Assembly: GCA_052174135.1 (NCBI GenBank)
Contig: JBQMRZ010000027.1
Coordinates: 310,001 to 374,000 of the forward strand
Origin: Arsenophonus sp052174135
Lineage (GTDB): Bacteria; Pseudomonadota; Gammaproteobacteria; Enterobacterales; Enterobacteriaceae
Direction of reading: 5' to 3'
Length of the DNA: 64,000 nt
The stretch's first letter is position 1, and each line of letters opens with the position of its first letter. A program made the position numbers and the translations under genes. This document shows, piece by piece, positions 21,563 to 31,560 of the stretch. Below the pieces are notes generated by a model. It ran no database searches. It was given only the letters and a program-made list of their open reading frames with translations, and had not been told where the DNA came from.

Positions 21563-22599
21563 TCTTTATTTACCCGGAACAATTAAGTTCACAACTTCCA
21601 AATCAGATTAAAACCTGTTATTTAATTTTTGGTAATGATTTTTTTTTATTACAAGAATGCGTAGATAAAATTTGTAAAATTGCTAAACAAAAAGATTTTA
21701 CTGAACGTTATGCCTATTCATTAGATGTAAATACTGACTGGAAAACTATTTATTTTATTAGTCGATCTTTTAGCTTATTTTCTTGCCGACAAATTCTTAT
21801 CTTGACATTACCTGAAAATGGTCCAAATATAATTATGGCAAAAAATCTTTTTAAGTTAGTTGAATTATTGCATTCCGATTTATTACTCATATTATGTGGT
21901 AATAAGTTAAGTAAGGTACAAAAAAATAGTAATTGGTATAAAAAAATAAGTAAAAATGGAGTTTATATTAATTGCTTGACACCTTCACAGACTAAACTTC
22001 CTCAATGGGTAACACAACGAACAAAAGCAATGTCTCTTACTTTAGAGAAACAAGCTAATCAGCTTCTTTGTTATTGTTATGAAGGAAATTTAACAGCTCT
22101 TAATCAAGCACTTGAACGTTTATCAATATTATATCCTGATGGCAACCTTACTTTATCTCGCATTAAAGATACAGTGCATAATTTTGTTAATTTCACACCT
22201 TATCACTGGATTGATGCACTATTATTAGGTGAAATTAAACGCAGTTGGCATATTCTTCAACAATTACAATATGAAAATTATGAAGCGATGATTTTATTAC
22301 ATATAGTTCAACGCGAACTAATATTGCTTTTGACGTTAAAACAACAAAATAGTGATAAAAATTTAAAAAAATTATTTGATCAACATAAAGTTTTACAATC
22401 TCGCCGACAACTCATTAGAGTTGCACTAGAACGTTTATCACTTCGAAAGTTGCAACTTGCAGTACAATTAATTACAAGAATTGAATTAGATTTAAAGCAA
22501 AATTATAACCAATTAATTTTTCCAAAATTAGAAATTTTATCTATGTTATTGTGTAATAAATTATTATATGAGAATTTTATTGATGACTCAAAAAATTAA
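21559..22599 (+). CDS. holA: DNA polymerase III delta subunit
   Basis: Clamp-loader subunit that opens the beta clamp. The protein is 346 aa (E. coli 343). The N-terminal AAA-like domain begins MIFIYPEQLSSQLPNQIKTCYLIFGNDFFLLQE; the delta-characteristic C-terminal helical collar domain covers about residues 210-340. The start ATG overlaps the lptE stop (ATGA), and the 3' end overlaps the start of nadD, so lptE-holA-nadD are translationally linked. Confidence 0.94.
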   Translation: MIFIYPEQLSSQLPNQIKTCYLIFGNDFFLLQECVDKICKIAKQKDFTERYAYSLDVNTDWKTIYFISRSFSLFSCRQILILTLPENGPNIIMAKNLFKLVELLHSDLLLILCGNKLSKVQKNSNWYKKISKNGVYINCLTPSQTKLPQWVTQRTKAMSLTLEKQANQLLCYCYEGNLTALNQALERLSILYPDGNLTLSRIKDTVHNFVNFTPYHWIDALLLGEIKRSWHILQQLQYENYEAMILLHIVQRELILLLTLKQQNSDKNLKKLFDQHKVLQSRRQLIRVALERLSLRKLQLAVQLITRIELDLKQNYNQLIFPKLEILSMLLCNKLLYENFIDDSKN

Positions 22600-23263
22600 G
22601 AAAATAGCTAATTTTTCATCTATTCAAGCACTATTTGGTGGTACCTTTGATCCAATTCACTATGGTCACTTGTTATCTGCTGAAGCATTAGCTAAAAAAA
22701 TTGGTTTAGAGCGAGTTTTTTTACTTCCAAGTTATATACCGACACACCGCTCGCAACCTAAAGCAACAGTTCAACAAAGATTGACAATGATAAAGTTAGC
22801 CATTAAAAATAATCCTCTGTTTAGTATAGATACTCGTGAACTTGAAAGTACAATCCCATTACGTACTATTGAAACATTAATCTCTTTACGACAACAAATT
22901 GGTTCGCAAAAACCACTAGCTTTTATTATTGGGCAGGATTCACTATTATCGATTAATACCTGGTTTAATTGGCACAAAATTTTGAATTTTTGTCATTTAC
23001 TAGTTTGCGTGAGACCAAATTATAGCACTTATTTTCCAACTTTATCAATGCAACAATGGCTAAAAAATCATCAAATTTATGATTATAAAATACTCAATTA
23101 TAAATCTTGTGGTACTATTTATCTAGCTAATACTCCTTTATTAAATATTTCAGCAACTGAAATTCGTGAACGAAAACGCAATAGAAAAAATTGTAAAGAT
23201 ATGTTACCAGCAGAAGTTTTGCGTTATATCAATAAATATTATCTTTATCAAGATTGCTCATAA
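22568..23263 (+). CDS. nadD: Nicotinate-mononucleotide adenylyltransferase
   Basis: Makes deamido-NAD from NaMN and ATP in NAD synthesis. The nucleotidyltransferase motif GGTFDPIHYGHL is present near residue 24, FIIGQDSLLSINTWFNW is the substrate-binding region, and NISATEIRER is the C-terminal ISSTxIR-type motif. From ATG 22568 the protein is 231 aa; an in-frame ATG at 22583 gives 226 aa, nearer the E. coli length of 213. Either start overlaps the end of holA. Confidence 0.94.
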   Translation: MRILLMTQKIKKIANFSSIQALFGGTFDPIHYGHLLSAEALAKKIGLERVFLLPSYIPTHRSQPKATVQQRLTMIKLAIKNNPLFSIDTRELESTIPLRTIETLISLRQQIGSQKPLAFIIGQDSLLSINTWFNWHKILNFCHLLVCVRPNYSTYFPTLSMQQWLKNHQIYDYKILNYKSCGTIYLANTPLLNISATEIRERKRNRKNCKDMLPAEVLRYINKYYLYQDCS

Positions 23264-23508
23264 TTATGTAATAAATATAAAATTAACAAAACATTCCTTA
23301 ATTATTATAAATATGAGGTAATTTATACCATTTTAGTGTTTTTAAAATTACTCTTAAATTAACATAATTTCATATCATTCAATCTAAAACTAATTATAAA
23401 TATTTCAATTAATTTCACTAAAATAGACTAAATATAGATTACTTTATATTCAGTTCTTTTAAAAAATATAATTAAATATGACATTAATTTTTTAATTATT
23501 TTTTTTAA

Positions 23509-23725
23509 ATTGAAAAAGAAGTTTTTAAAAAGAAAGGTACAAAAGATATTTTTGTTATTTATCTATCTATAAAGTCTAATATTATTGATCATGTAATAAT
23601 TAATATCAGAAATATTTAATTAGCATTAAATATCTATTTTTAATAAATTAATATAAAAAATATTTTATAATAAAAAATTATTCATATGATGATGGATAAT
23701 TTTTTATTAAATTAAATAGTTCTTA
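23509..23725 (+). pseudogene. rsfS: Decayed ribosomal silencing factor RsfS
   Basis: The stretch from 23509 reads IEKEVFKKKGTKDIFVIY, then LSIKSNIIDHVIINI, matching RsfS IDKIDDLKGQDIIALDV and QGKSSITDCMIIC residue by residue. After stops, IIHMMMDNFLLN (about 23675-23715) matches VIVHVMQEESRRLYEL. It lies after nadD on the same strand, close to its E. coli position (nadD-cobC-rsfS-rlmH-mrdA). A following fragment at about 23751-23805 may be the start of rlmH, but that match is weak. Confidence 0.8.
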
Positions 23726-23803
23726 CCTATACTATAAAATTATTTAAATTATGTAAAAGATAGCTACTGTACTCATAAAATAAAAATTTTTGAATTTGTA
23801 ATC

Positions 23804-23859
23804 TAAAATTTATCTAATCTAAATAATTTATATAAATTATTTAGATTAGATAAATTTTA
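23804..23859. terminator. Perfect 56-bp palindrome in the nadD-mrdA gap
   Basis: Arms 23804-23831 and 23832-23859 are exact reverse complements (28 bases each, no spacer). It lies after the rsfS remnant. It may serve as a two-way transcription barrier between the leuS-nadD and mrdA units (inference), though it lacks GC content and a defined U-tract. Confidence 0.5.
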
Positions 23860-24238
23860 AAATCATTTTTATTGGTCTATAAAAATAAAATTTTAACTTA
23901 TTTGGATATTTCTAAAAAACTAGATAAAACTAATCTTAAAAGTATTTCTTTGACAAAGAAAGAAAAATATTGAATGTTCGCATAAAAACACAACATAATT
24001 TCTTTAAATACAATAAATACAAATTTAAAAACATAAATATAATATTTAGTTTTTAAACTATAACTAAAATGTTTTTCTTGTTTATAATAAAATAATAAAA
24101 AAATCAAAACTTGTAAGTATTATTAATATTATATTAAGAAAAGTTCGAATGTTTATTATAAAAAACTTTTATACAACAAATAGTATCAGAAAAATCATAT
24201 TTATTATCAATAATAATACTTTTATATAGGCTATTAAT
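23860..24238. other. Remainder of the gap before mrdA
   Basis: E. coli has rlmH here. I cannot find convincing rlmH sequence. A frame on the minus strand (23898-24107) resembles no protein and is low-complexity. The last bases carry TAGG before the mrdA GTG start. Confidence 0.5.
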
Positions 24239-26125
24239 GTGAATACAAATAAAAAAATAAAAAAAAAGAATCATGTTTATTATCTTAATGATTATACCGC
24301 TGAATCTATTTTATTCTCTCATAGGGCATTAATAGCTTTTATTATTATTCTGATATTAATAATTATTATAATTGCTAATCTTTACTATCTGCAAGTAATC
24401 TGTCATGAAGATTATAAAACTCTCTCCAATGATAACCGAATAAAACTAATTCCTATTTCACCAACTAGAGGTATTATTTATGATAGAAATGGTATTCCTC
24501 TCGCATTAAATCGTACGTTTTATCAATTAGAAGTTATTCCTGAAAAAATATCTAATTTAACAGAAATATTTTCACAATTACGTAATATAATTGATCTCAC
24601 TGATCAAGATATTTTAAATTTTAAAAAAGAGCATAAACGTTCACGACGATTTATACCTATACCATTAAAAACATCACTAAATGAATTACAAGTCGCACGT
24701 TTTTCTGTTAATCAATATCGATTTCCAGGTATTGAAATTAAGGGTTATCAACATCGCTATTACCCTTATGGCTCATCTCTAACACATGTTATTGGTTATG
24801 TATCTAAAATTAATAACAAAGATCTTGAATATTTAGAAAATAATAGTTTACTAAAAAATTATACTATTACCAATGATATTGGTAAATTAGGTATAGAGCG
24901 ATATTATGAAAATATTTTACATGGAAAAATAGGCTATGAAGAAGTTGAAGTTAATAATAAGGGAGAGGTTACACGTCAACTTGATGAACGGTCACCACAA
25001 GCTGGAAAAGATATTTATTTATCTATTGATCTGAATTTACAGATTAAAATTAGTAAATTATTAACAACAAATCGAGCTGCGGTCGTTGTAACAGATCCTA
25101 GAAATGGAGAAGTATTAGCTCTAGTATCTACACCAAGCTATGATCCTAATTTATTTGTTAATGGTATTTCTAATAAGGATTATCAAACTTTATTAAATAA
25201 TCCAAGTTACCCGCTAATTAATAGGACTACACAAGGATTATATTCACCAGCTTCAACTGTTAAACCTTTTATTGCTATTGCAGCATTAAGTGAAAACGTT
25301 ATTACTTCTAATTCTACTATTTTTGATCCAGGTTGGTGGAAATTACCAAACTCCGAAAAACGTTATCGCGATTGGAAACGATGGGGACACGGTAGATTAA
25401 ATGTTGTTAAAGCGATTATTGAATCATCCGATACTTTTTTTTATCAGATCGCTTATGATATGGGTATCGATCGTATATCAAAATGGATGCAAAAATTTGG
25501 GTATGGTCATTATACTGGTATTGATCTTTCTGAAGAACATTCAGGTATTATGCCAACTCGTGAATGGAAAAAAAAACGTTATAAAAAACCTTGGTATCAA
25601 GGAGATACGATTTCGGCAGGTATTGGTCAGGGTTATTGGATTACAACACCAATCCAAATGGTAAAAGCATTAATGACTTTAATTAATAATGGTACCGTTA
25701 AAACTCCTCATCTACTTTATAGTATTAAATTAGATAATTCTATACTATCTTATGAACAAAAAGATTATATTCAAATCAACAATATTCATTCAGGATTTTG
25801 GAGATTAGTTAAAGAGGGTATGTATGGTAGTGCTAATGCAAAAAATGGTACAGCGCATAAAAGTTTTATTAGTACTCCTTATAAAGCTGCTGTTAAATCA
25901 GGTACAGCACAGGTGTTTAGTTATGAAACATATGATATAAATAATTTAATTGAACGCTTGCGTGATCATAAATTAATGATTGGATTTGCCCCATATCAAA
26001 ATCCAATTGTTTCTGTTGCTATTATTTTAGAAAATGGCGGTACTAGTGGAATAGCCATTGATGATATTGTTCGTAATATCTTTGATTATATTTTACTTAA
26101 TAAAAAACAATATTATAAAAAATAA
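24239..26125 (+). CDS. mrdA: Penicillin-binding protein 2 (elongasome transpeptidase)
   Basis: Inner-membrane transpeptidase of the rod-shape elongation machine, partner of RodA. The protein is 628 aa (E. coli 633). A single N-terminal membrane anchor lies at about residues 30-52, followed by the PBP dimerisation domain. The transpeptidase motifs are SPASTVKPF (SxxK), SSD in IIESSDTFFYQ, and KSGTAQ (KTG-type). The start is GTG at 24239 behind TAGG; the overlapping ATG is followed by a stop. rodA follows at 35 bases. Confidence 0.97.
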   Translation: MNTNKKIKKKNHVYYLNDYTAESILFSHRALIAFIIILILIIIIIANLYYLQVICHEDYKTLSNDNRIKLIPISPTRGIIYDRNGIPLALNRTFYQLEVIPEKISNLTEIFSQLRNIIDLTDQDILNFKKEHKRSRRFIPIPLKTSLNELQVARFSVNQYRFPGIEIKGYQHRYYPYGSSLTHVIGYVSKINNKDLEYLENNSLLKNYTITNDIGKLGIERYYENILHGKIGYEEVEVNNKGEVTRQLDERSPQAGKDIYLSIDLNLQIKISKLLTTNRAAVVVTDPRNGEVLALVSTPSYDPNLFVNGISNKDYQTLLNNPSYPLINRTTQGLYSPASTVKPFIAIAALSENVITSNSTIFDPGWWKLPNSEKRYRDWKRWGHGRLNVVKAIIESSDTFFYQIAYDMGIDRISKWMQKFGYGHYTGIDLSEEHSGIMPTREWKKKRYKKPWYQGDTISAGIGQGYWITTPIQMVKALMTLINNGTVKTPHLLYSIKLDNSILSYEQKDYIQINNIHSGFWRLVKEGMYGSANAKNGTAHKSFISTPYKAAVKSGTAQVFSYETYDINNLIERLRDHKLMIGFAPYQNPIVSVAIILENGGTSGIAIDDIVRNIFDYILLNKKQYYKK

Positions 26126-26160
26126 ATACGAATGTATTTACAAAAAAAGATTTATAATAT

Positions 26161-27273
26161 ATGACTGATAATTCATATAAGTTATCTACTTTAATACGTT
26201 TACATATTGATATTCCAATATTACTAATTCTTCTTACATTAACAATATACGGCATCATGATTATGTGGAGTGCTAGTGGACAAAATATTGAAATGATGCA
26301 ACGTAAATTAATGCAAATTACTATTGGATATATCATAATGATTATTATGGCACAAATTTCACCACGTATATATGAAAACTTAGCGCCTTATTTATATATT
26401 TTTTGCATAATTTTATTAATTTTTGTCGATACTTTTGGTCAAATTAGTAAAGGTGCACAAAGATGGTTGGATCTTGGTTTTATTCGTTTTCAACCATCTG
26501 AGATTGCTAAAATTTCGGTTCCATTGATGGTTGCGCGTTTTGTCAATCGAGATCTCTGCCCACCTACGTTAAAAAATACTTTATTTGCATTAATACTTAT
26601 ATTTTTCCCGACATTACTTGTTGCTATTCAACCAGATCTTGGTACATCTATTTTAATTGCAGCATCCGGATTATTTATTCTTTTTTTAGCTGGTATGAAG
26701 TGGAAATATATTACTATTGCAACAACAGGTATCAGTTTCTTTATTCCAATTTTATGGTTCTTTCTGATGCATGATTATCAACGAGATCGTGTTATGATGT
26801 TACTTGATCCAAAAAAGGATCCACTCGGAGCTGGTTATCATATTATCCAATCTAAAATTGCTATTGGATCAGGGGGGTTATTTGGTAAAGGTTGGTTAAA
26901 TGGTACTCAATCACAATTAGAATTTCTACCAGAACGACACACTGATTTTATTTTTGCTGTACTAGCTGAAGAGTTCGGATTAATTGGAGTAATTATTTTA
27001 CTCTTATTATATTTACTATTAATTATTCGTGGATTAATAATTGCTGCTAATGCACAAACTACCTTTGGTAGAATTATCGCTGGTGGATTAATGTTAATTT
27101 TATTTATTTATATATTTGTCAATATTAGCATGGTTAGTGGTATTTTACCAGTAGTTGGTATTCCCTTACCAATAGTAAGTTATGGCGGCTCTGCATTAAT
27201 TGTTTTAATGGCTGGATTTGGTATTATTATGTCAATTCATACTCACCGAAAATTTATATCAAAAAGTTTATGA
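26161..27273 (+). CDS. mrdB: RodA peptidoglycan glycosyltransferase
   Basis: SEDS-family membrane polymerase of lipid II in the elongasome. The protein is 370 aa, the same as E. coli, with about ten hydrophobic segments. Conserved stretches include GAQRWLDLGFIRFQPSEIAKI and FLPERHTDFIFAVLAEEFG, and the C-terminal PLPIVSYGGSALI. With mrdA it shows that this symbiont keeps septum-independent wall growth even though dacA, usually next in the operon, is lost. Confidence 0.97.
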   Translation: MTDNSYKLSTLIRLHIDIPILLILLTLTIYGIMIMWSASGQNIEMMQRKLMQITIGYIIMIIMAQISPRIYENLAPYLYIFCIILLIFVDTFGQISKGAQRWLDLGFIRFQPSEIAKISVPLMVARFVNRDLCPPTLKNTLFALILIFFPTLLVAIQPDLGTSILIAASGLFILFLAGMKWKYITIATTGISFFIPILWFFLMHDYQRDRVMMLLDPKKDPLGAGYHIIQSKIAIGSGGLFGKGWLNGTQSQLEFLPERHTDFIFAVLAEEFGLIGVIILLLLYLLLIIRGLIIAANAQTTFGRIIAGGLMLILFIYIFVNISMVSGILPVVGIPLPIVSYGGSALIVLMAGFGIIMSIHTHRKFISKSL

Positions 27274-28834
27274 TCAATGAATAATAAATAAAGTATTATT
27301 AACGTATATTTATTATAATAAAAAATTAGGAGTATATAAATTAAAGATTAAATAAACATTAATATACTTTTAATAAATAACAATAAAATATCTTTATTTT
27401 TTTTTCTAAAATAATCTTATTAATTTTTAATTTAGCAAATATTACCTTTTAATATATAATTGAACTTTGTTAATTGCTTTTTATTAAAAAATAGATAACA
27501 AGTACAGCTTAATTGGTTTGTTATGATGCAAATAAACTGACAAATATTCAAAAAAAAACTATTATTATATAAACTTTTTTTATTTCTCTTAATAACAAAA
27601 ATCTCTTATTCAAAACTAAAATTAAACAAGAAAAAATAAAATTTATCGATTATAAATAAAAAAACAAAATGACTATATTTCTATTTCAATTATTCATGAT
27701 TAAGAACATTTCAAGTTTATTATCTATATAAGAAAATAAATATTTAAAAAAGTTAATATGAAAGGTTAATTTATGGATTATAAATTAATTTATTAATTTA
27801 TATAAATAATTCATTGCTAATTTTTACTAATTTTCTACTTTTAAGTAATAAATATTTACTTATTTTATTTTAGTTAAGAAATATAACGCTTAATCTATAT
27901 ATAGATTCTTTACTGAGAATGTTAAGAACTATAGAAAGATTTTAATTTTTTAAAATTATTGTTATGTTGTACATATCATTAATCACGGAAGATATTTAAA
28001 TTGATTGTATATAAGAATTAAATTCAATTGAATGTAATTTCTTATTTAGTTAAAAACTGAATACCTTGTAAAATATAGAAGTTAATAATAATAATTGAAT
28101 CATATCTTAAATAATCTATCATATAAATATATTTATCTTTATTATCAAATAATAATTTATTTTCAGCTAATGAGTGTTATTAATTTCTTAATTATTTAAT
28201 AAGATCTAAATATTTTAATCTTTATTAATAAAATCAATAAATTTATATTTAAATAAATAATTATAATTAAAACTAGTTTGTATAAAAATTTAATGATAAT
28301 AAAGAATGTGATGTAAAAATAAAAAAATTACTGATCTCTATAGTTTTTTTTTTAAAATTATCAGGTTATTAAGAGTTTAAATAAGATTAATTTTTACGTA
28401 TTTTATTTGTCTATCTTAATTGATTAAAATTAAGTATTGAAAATAATTTATATTTAAATACTCTATGTAACTATATAAAAGCGTTAAAAAAATTAATTAT
28501 ACATCAAATAATATTGAATTATAAATTATAATTATCTTTAAGAAAAAAGCTAAACTGTTAGTCCGATCGATTTGTAATTAAATTATAAGTTTATTGAATA
28601 ATAATTTCCTATTATTTTTAAAAAAGTGGAAAAGATCGATCTTTTAATAGAAAAAATTATAATAAACTAATTTAATGTCATTACGTTACATGAATTTTAA
28701 AAAAATTAAAATAATGTTTTTATTAAGATAAAAGCATTATTTTATAGTTTATTTTTTATTTAAGAAATATAAATAAGCATGTTATATAAATTATTTATAT
28801 TATAATAAAAGTAGATTTTGTTTTAGGAAAACCA
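27274..28834. other. 1.56-kb gap replacing rlpA and dacA
   Basis: In E. coli rlpA and dacA lie here on the plus strand. No frame survives. A weak resemblance to the DacA C-terminus (a stretch NNNFLLFLKKW near 28600-28632, ending at a TAA near 28648) is suggestive only. A 16-base palindrome AAAAGATCGATCTTTT lies at 28631-28646. Confidence 0.5.
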
Positions 28835-29098
28835 ATGAAAACTAAATTACATGAGCTACTAGAGTTTCCTTGTTCATTTACTTATAAAATAATTGGAATC
28901 TCTAAACCTGAATTAATTAATCAAATTATTAAAGTAGTACAAAGAAATCTTCCAGGTGATTATGTACCGTCAATTAAACAAAGTAGCAAAGGTAATTTTT
29001 GCTCAATATCAATTAGTATTATTGCAACTAATATTAAACAAATAAAAAAACTCTATGAAGAGTTAGCTAAATTAGAATTGGTTCGCATGGTGTTATAG
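28835..29098 (+). CDS. ybeD: YbeD family (DUF493) small protein
   Basis: An 87-aa protein, identical in length to E. coli YbeD, an ACT-like fold protein of unclear function almost always placed upstream of lipB. It starts MKTKLHELLEFPCSFTYKIIG and contains VVQRNLPGDYVPSIKQSSKGN. AGGA precedes the ATG. No function is assigned with confidence in the family. Confidence 0.93.
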   Translation: MKTKLHELLEFPCSFTYKIIGISKPELINQIIKVVQRNLPGDYVPSIKQSSKGNFCSISISIIATNIKQIKKLYEELAKLELVRMVL

Positions 29099-29229
29099 AT
29101 GTAATTTATTGTTACATTCATATAAATAAAAAAATTTTGTATTTCTTTTTTATAACTTTAAATACATCATTATTCATACTAGCAAGAATAATTTAGAAAC
29201 GCTATACTATATAATTAATACATATATTT

Positions 29230-29871
29230 ATGGTAAAAGAATTGTTAAAAAAAACTATTATATTACGCCAATTTGGTTTGAATTCCTATAAGCCTATTTT
29301 TGATGCAATGCATCAGTTTACTAGAAAACGTAGTATTGATACACTAGATGAGCTTTGGTTAGTTGAACATTATCCTGTTTTTACAAAAGGTCAATCTGAC
29401 AAAAAAAAACATTTATTAGTAGAGGGAGATATTCCAGTTATCCAATCTGATCGAGGTGGAAAAATAACTTATCACGGTCCTGGACAGCAAATAATGTATG
29501 TTTTATTAGATTTAAAACGTAATAAAATTAGTATAAAAGAATTAGTTATTATATTAGAAAATACAGTTATTAGTACTTTATCTGAATTTTGTGTTACTGC
29601 TTATGCCAAACGTGAAGCTCCTGGTGTTTATGTTGAACAAAAAAAAATATGTTCTATCGGATTGCGTATTTATAAAAATTGTTCGCTTCATGGTTTAGCG
29701 TTGAATGTTAATATGGATCTTTCACCTTTTAAGAGTATTAATCCTTGTGGTTATATTGGTATGAAAATGACTCAATTAAATGATTTAGTTCCTGGTAGTA
29801 AAATTAAAGATATTGAACTTTTACTAACAAAGCATTTTTGCAAATTATTAAATTTTCAACTTGCAAAGTAA
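29230..29871 (+). CDS. lipB: Lipoyl(octanoyl) transferase
   Basis: Transfers octanoate from acyl carrier protein to lipoyl domains; LipA, encoded next, then inserts sulfur. Length is 213 aa, as in E. coli. The motif RGGKITYHGPGQQIMYVLLDL (residues about 77-97, the GGxxTxHGPGQ signature) and the catalytic Cys/Lys region (INPCGYIGMKMTQL) are present. A 120-base spacer precedes lipA. Confidence 0.96.
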   Translation: MVKELLKKTIILRQFGLNSYKPIFDAMHQFTRKRSIDTLDELWLVEHYPVFTKGQSDKKKHLLVEGDIPVIQSDRGGKITYHGPGQQIMYVLLDLKRNKISIKELVIILENTVISTLSEFCVTAYAKREAPGVYVEQKKICSIGLRIYKNCSLHGLALNVNMDLSPFKSINPCGYIGMKMTQLNDLVPGSKIKDIELLLTKHFCKLLNFQLAK

Positions 29872-29991
29872 TTTTTTTTAATTTTAATGATTATTAAAAT
29901 TAAAACATTACATAAAATAATGATCACGATTACTGGTATAAAATATATCTATTATTAACTAAAATAGGAATAGAATGGAGCTTACATAATT

Positions 29992-30957
29992 GTGAATAGA
30001 CCAATTCAAATAGATCTCGGCATTAAATATCATCATATTGATAAATTGGAATTAGTTCCAATTAAAACAATAACAACAGGACATAAAAAAATTTTACCTA
30101 AACCTAAGTGGTTAAGAATAAAACCTCCTATTGATTCAACTAAAATAAAAAAAATAAAAAATGCAATACATAAGAATAAATTACATACGGTTTGTGAAGA
30201 AGCTTCCTGTCCAAATCTTGCTGAATGTTTTAATCATGGTACTGCTACTTTTATGATTTTAGGTGCTATCTGTACTCGTCGATGTCCATTTTGCGATATC
30301 ACTCATGGACGACCTAAAGCTCTAGATCTGAATGAACCAATAAAATTAGCAGAAACTATTAAAGATATGGAATTAAAATATGTTGTCATTACTTCGGTTG
30401 ATCGTGATGACTTACATGATGGTGGAGCTAAACATTTCACTGATAGCATTACTGCTATTCGAAGGAAAAATCCAAATATCAAAATAGAAACGCTAGTACC
30501 TGATTTTCGTGGTTGCATGGATCGCGCATTAACAATTTTATCTACTGCACCGCCAGATGTTTTTAACCATAATATTGAGAGCATTCCTCGTATTTATCAT
30601 AAAATTCGTCCTGGTGGTAATTATAAATTATCATTACAATTACTAAAAAAATTTAAAAAAAATCATCCTGAAATACCGACAAAATCAGGATTAATGGTTG
30701 GATTAGGTGAAAATAATGAGGAAATAGTTGATGTCATGTATGATTTACGGCACCATGGCGTTACAATGTTAACTTTAGGGCAATACCTTCAACCTAGTCG
30801 ATATCATTTATCAGTAAAACGTTATGTTAGTCCAAATGAATTTAAAAAAATAAAAAATAAAGCAATAGAAATGGGTTTTACGCATGCAGCTTGTGGCCCA
30901 TTAGTGCGATCATCTTACCATGCAGATTTACAAATAAAAGGTATAGAAATTAAATAA
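29992..30957 (+). CDS. lipA: Lipoyl synthase
   Basis: Radical-SAM enzyme that inserts two sulfurs into protein-bound octanoate. Length is 321 aa as in E. coli. The auxiliary cluster cysteines are in CEEASCPNLAEC, and the radical-SAM triad is CTRRCPFC (about residues 94-101). The C-terminal serine of the RSSYHADLQ motif, which ligates the auxiliary cluster, is intact. The start is GTG at 29992, supported by alignment of the N-terminus. A very long perfect hairpin follows the gene. Confidence 0.96.
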   Translation: MNRPIQIDLGIKYHHIDKLELVPIKTITTGHKKILPKPKWLRIKPPIDSTKIKKIKNAIHKNKLHTVCEEASCPNLAECFNHGTATFMILGAICTRRCPFCDITHGRPKALDLNEPIKLAETIKDMELKYVVITSVDRDDLHDGGAKHFTDSITAIRRKNPNIKIETLVPDFRGCMDRALTILSTAPPDVFNHNIESIPRIYHKIRPGGNYKLSLQLLKKFKKNHPEIPTKSGLMVGLGENNEEIVDVMYDLRHHGVTMLTLGQYLQPSRYHLSVKRYVSPNEFKKIKNKAIEMGFTHAACGPLVRSSYHADLQIKGIEIK

Positions 30958-31052
30958 TTTCTCATTTAGTTTTTTTATATGTTAAAATAACAAAATAAAC
31001 CATTAATTTTCAGAAGTTTTTCTATTTTTTTTAATAAATTAAATTTTGATTA

Positions 31053-31113
31053 TCATTTGTTAAATAGTTATTTTCTTTGTCAAAGACAAAGAAAATAACT
31101 ATTTAACAAATGA
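31053..31113. terminator. 61-bp hairpin with perfect 29-bp arms after lipA
   Basis: Arms 31053-31081 and 31085-31113 are exact reverse complements around the loop AAA, about 95 bases past the lipA stop. It is probably the terminator or 3' stabiliser of the ybeD-lipB-lipA transcript (inference). There is no strong U-tract on either strand. Confidence 0.6.
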
Positions 31114-31427
31114 ATATTAAGTATTTTTTAGTCTAATAAATTATTAAATGATTAAATAAATCTTATTTATCATCTTTTTGATAAAATTTAAAAATTCTAT
31201 TTATTAAACTATTTCATACCACACTTTTAATTTTAAAAATTAAAATTATTTAGATAAATAAATAATTTATCTATTATTTTTATAATATAAAACAATCAAT
31301 TAAAAATTAAATTATAATTTAATTATTCTTATTTTTATAATTTAAATTTATAATTTAAATATATAACTCTTAATAATGTAAAGTTACTAAATTATCCTTG
31401 TAGCTAATAAAATTAGCCAATAATAAG

Positions 31428-31560
31428 AAAGGAGGGTCATAAATACACAATAAGATTATAAAATTTATAATATCAATGATTGTATAAGAGTTAAAAAATT
31501 TAACATAATTGATAAATTTATATAATTTAATATTTATTAAATATAGAGTTTACTGAATTG
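31428..31560 (+). pseudogene. Orphan Shine-Dalgarno with possible tatE/tatA remnant
   Basis: AAAGGAGGG (31428-31436), a near-consensus ribosome binding site, is followed by no open frame. The downstream frame reads KFIISMIV and then ELKNLT after a stop, resembling the membrane segment of TatA/TatE (LLIIAVIVVLLFGTKKL). E. coli tatE follows lipA, so synteny supports it, but the match is short. Confidence 0.33.

Noticed and set aside
23898..24107. 69-aa minus-strand frame before mrdA
   Set aside because: Low-complexity Phe/Tyr/Lys-rich translation of AT-rich DNA, no ribosome binding site, no family resemblance.
27274..28834. dacA remnant before ybeD
   Set aside because: Only a faint likeness to the last DacA residues near 28600; the rest is unreadable.
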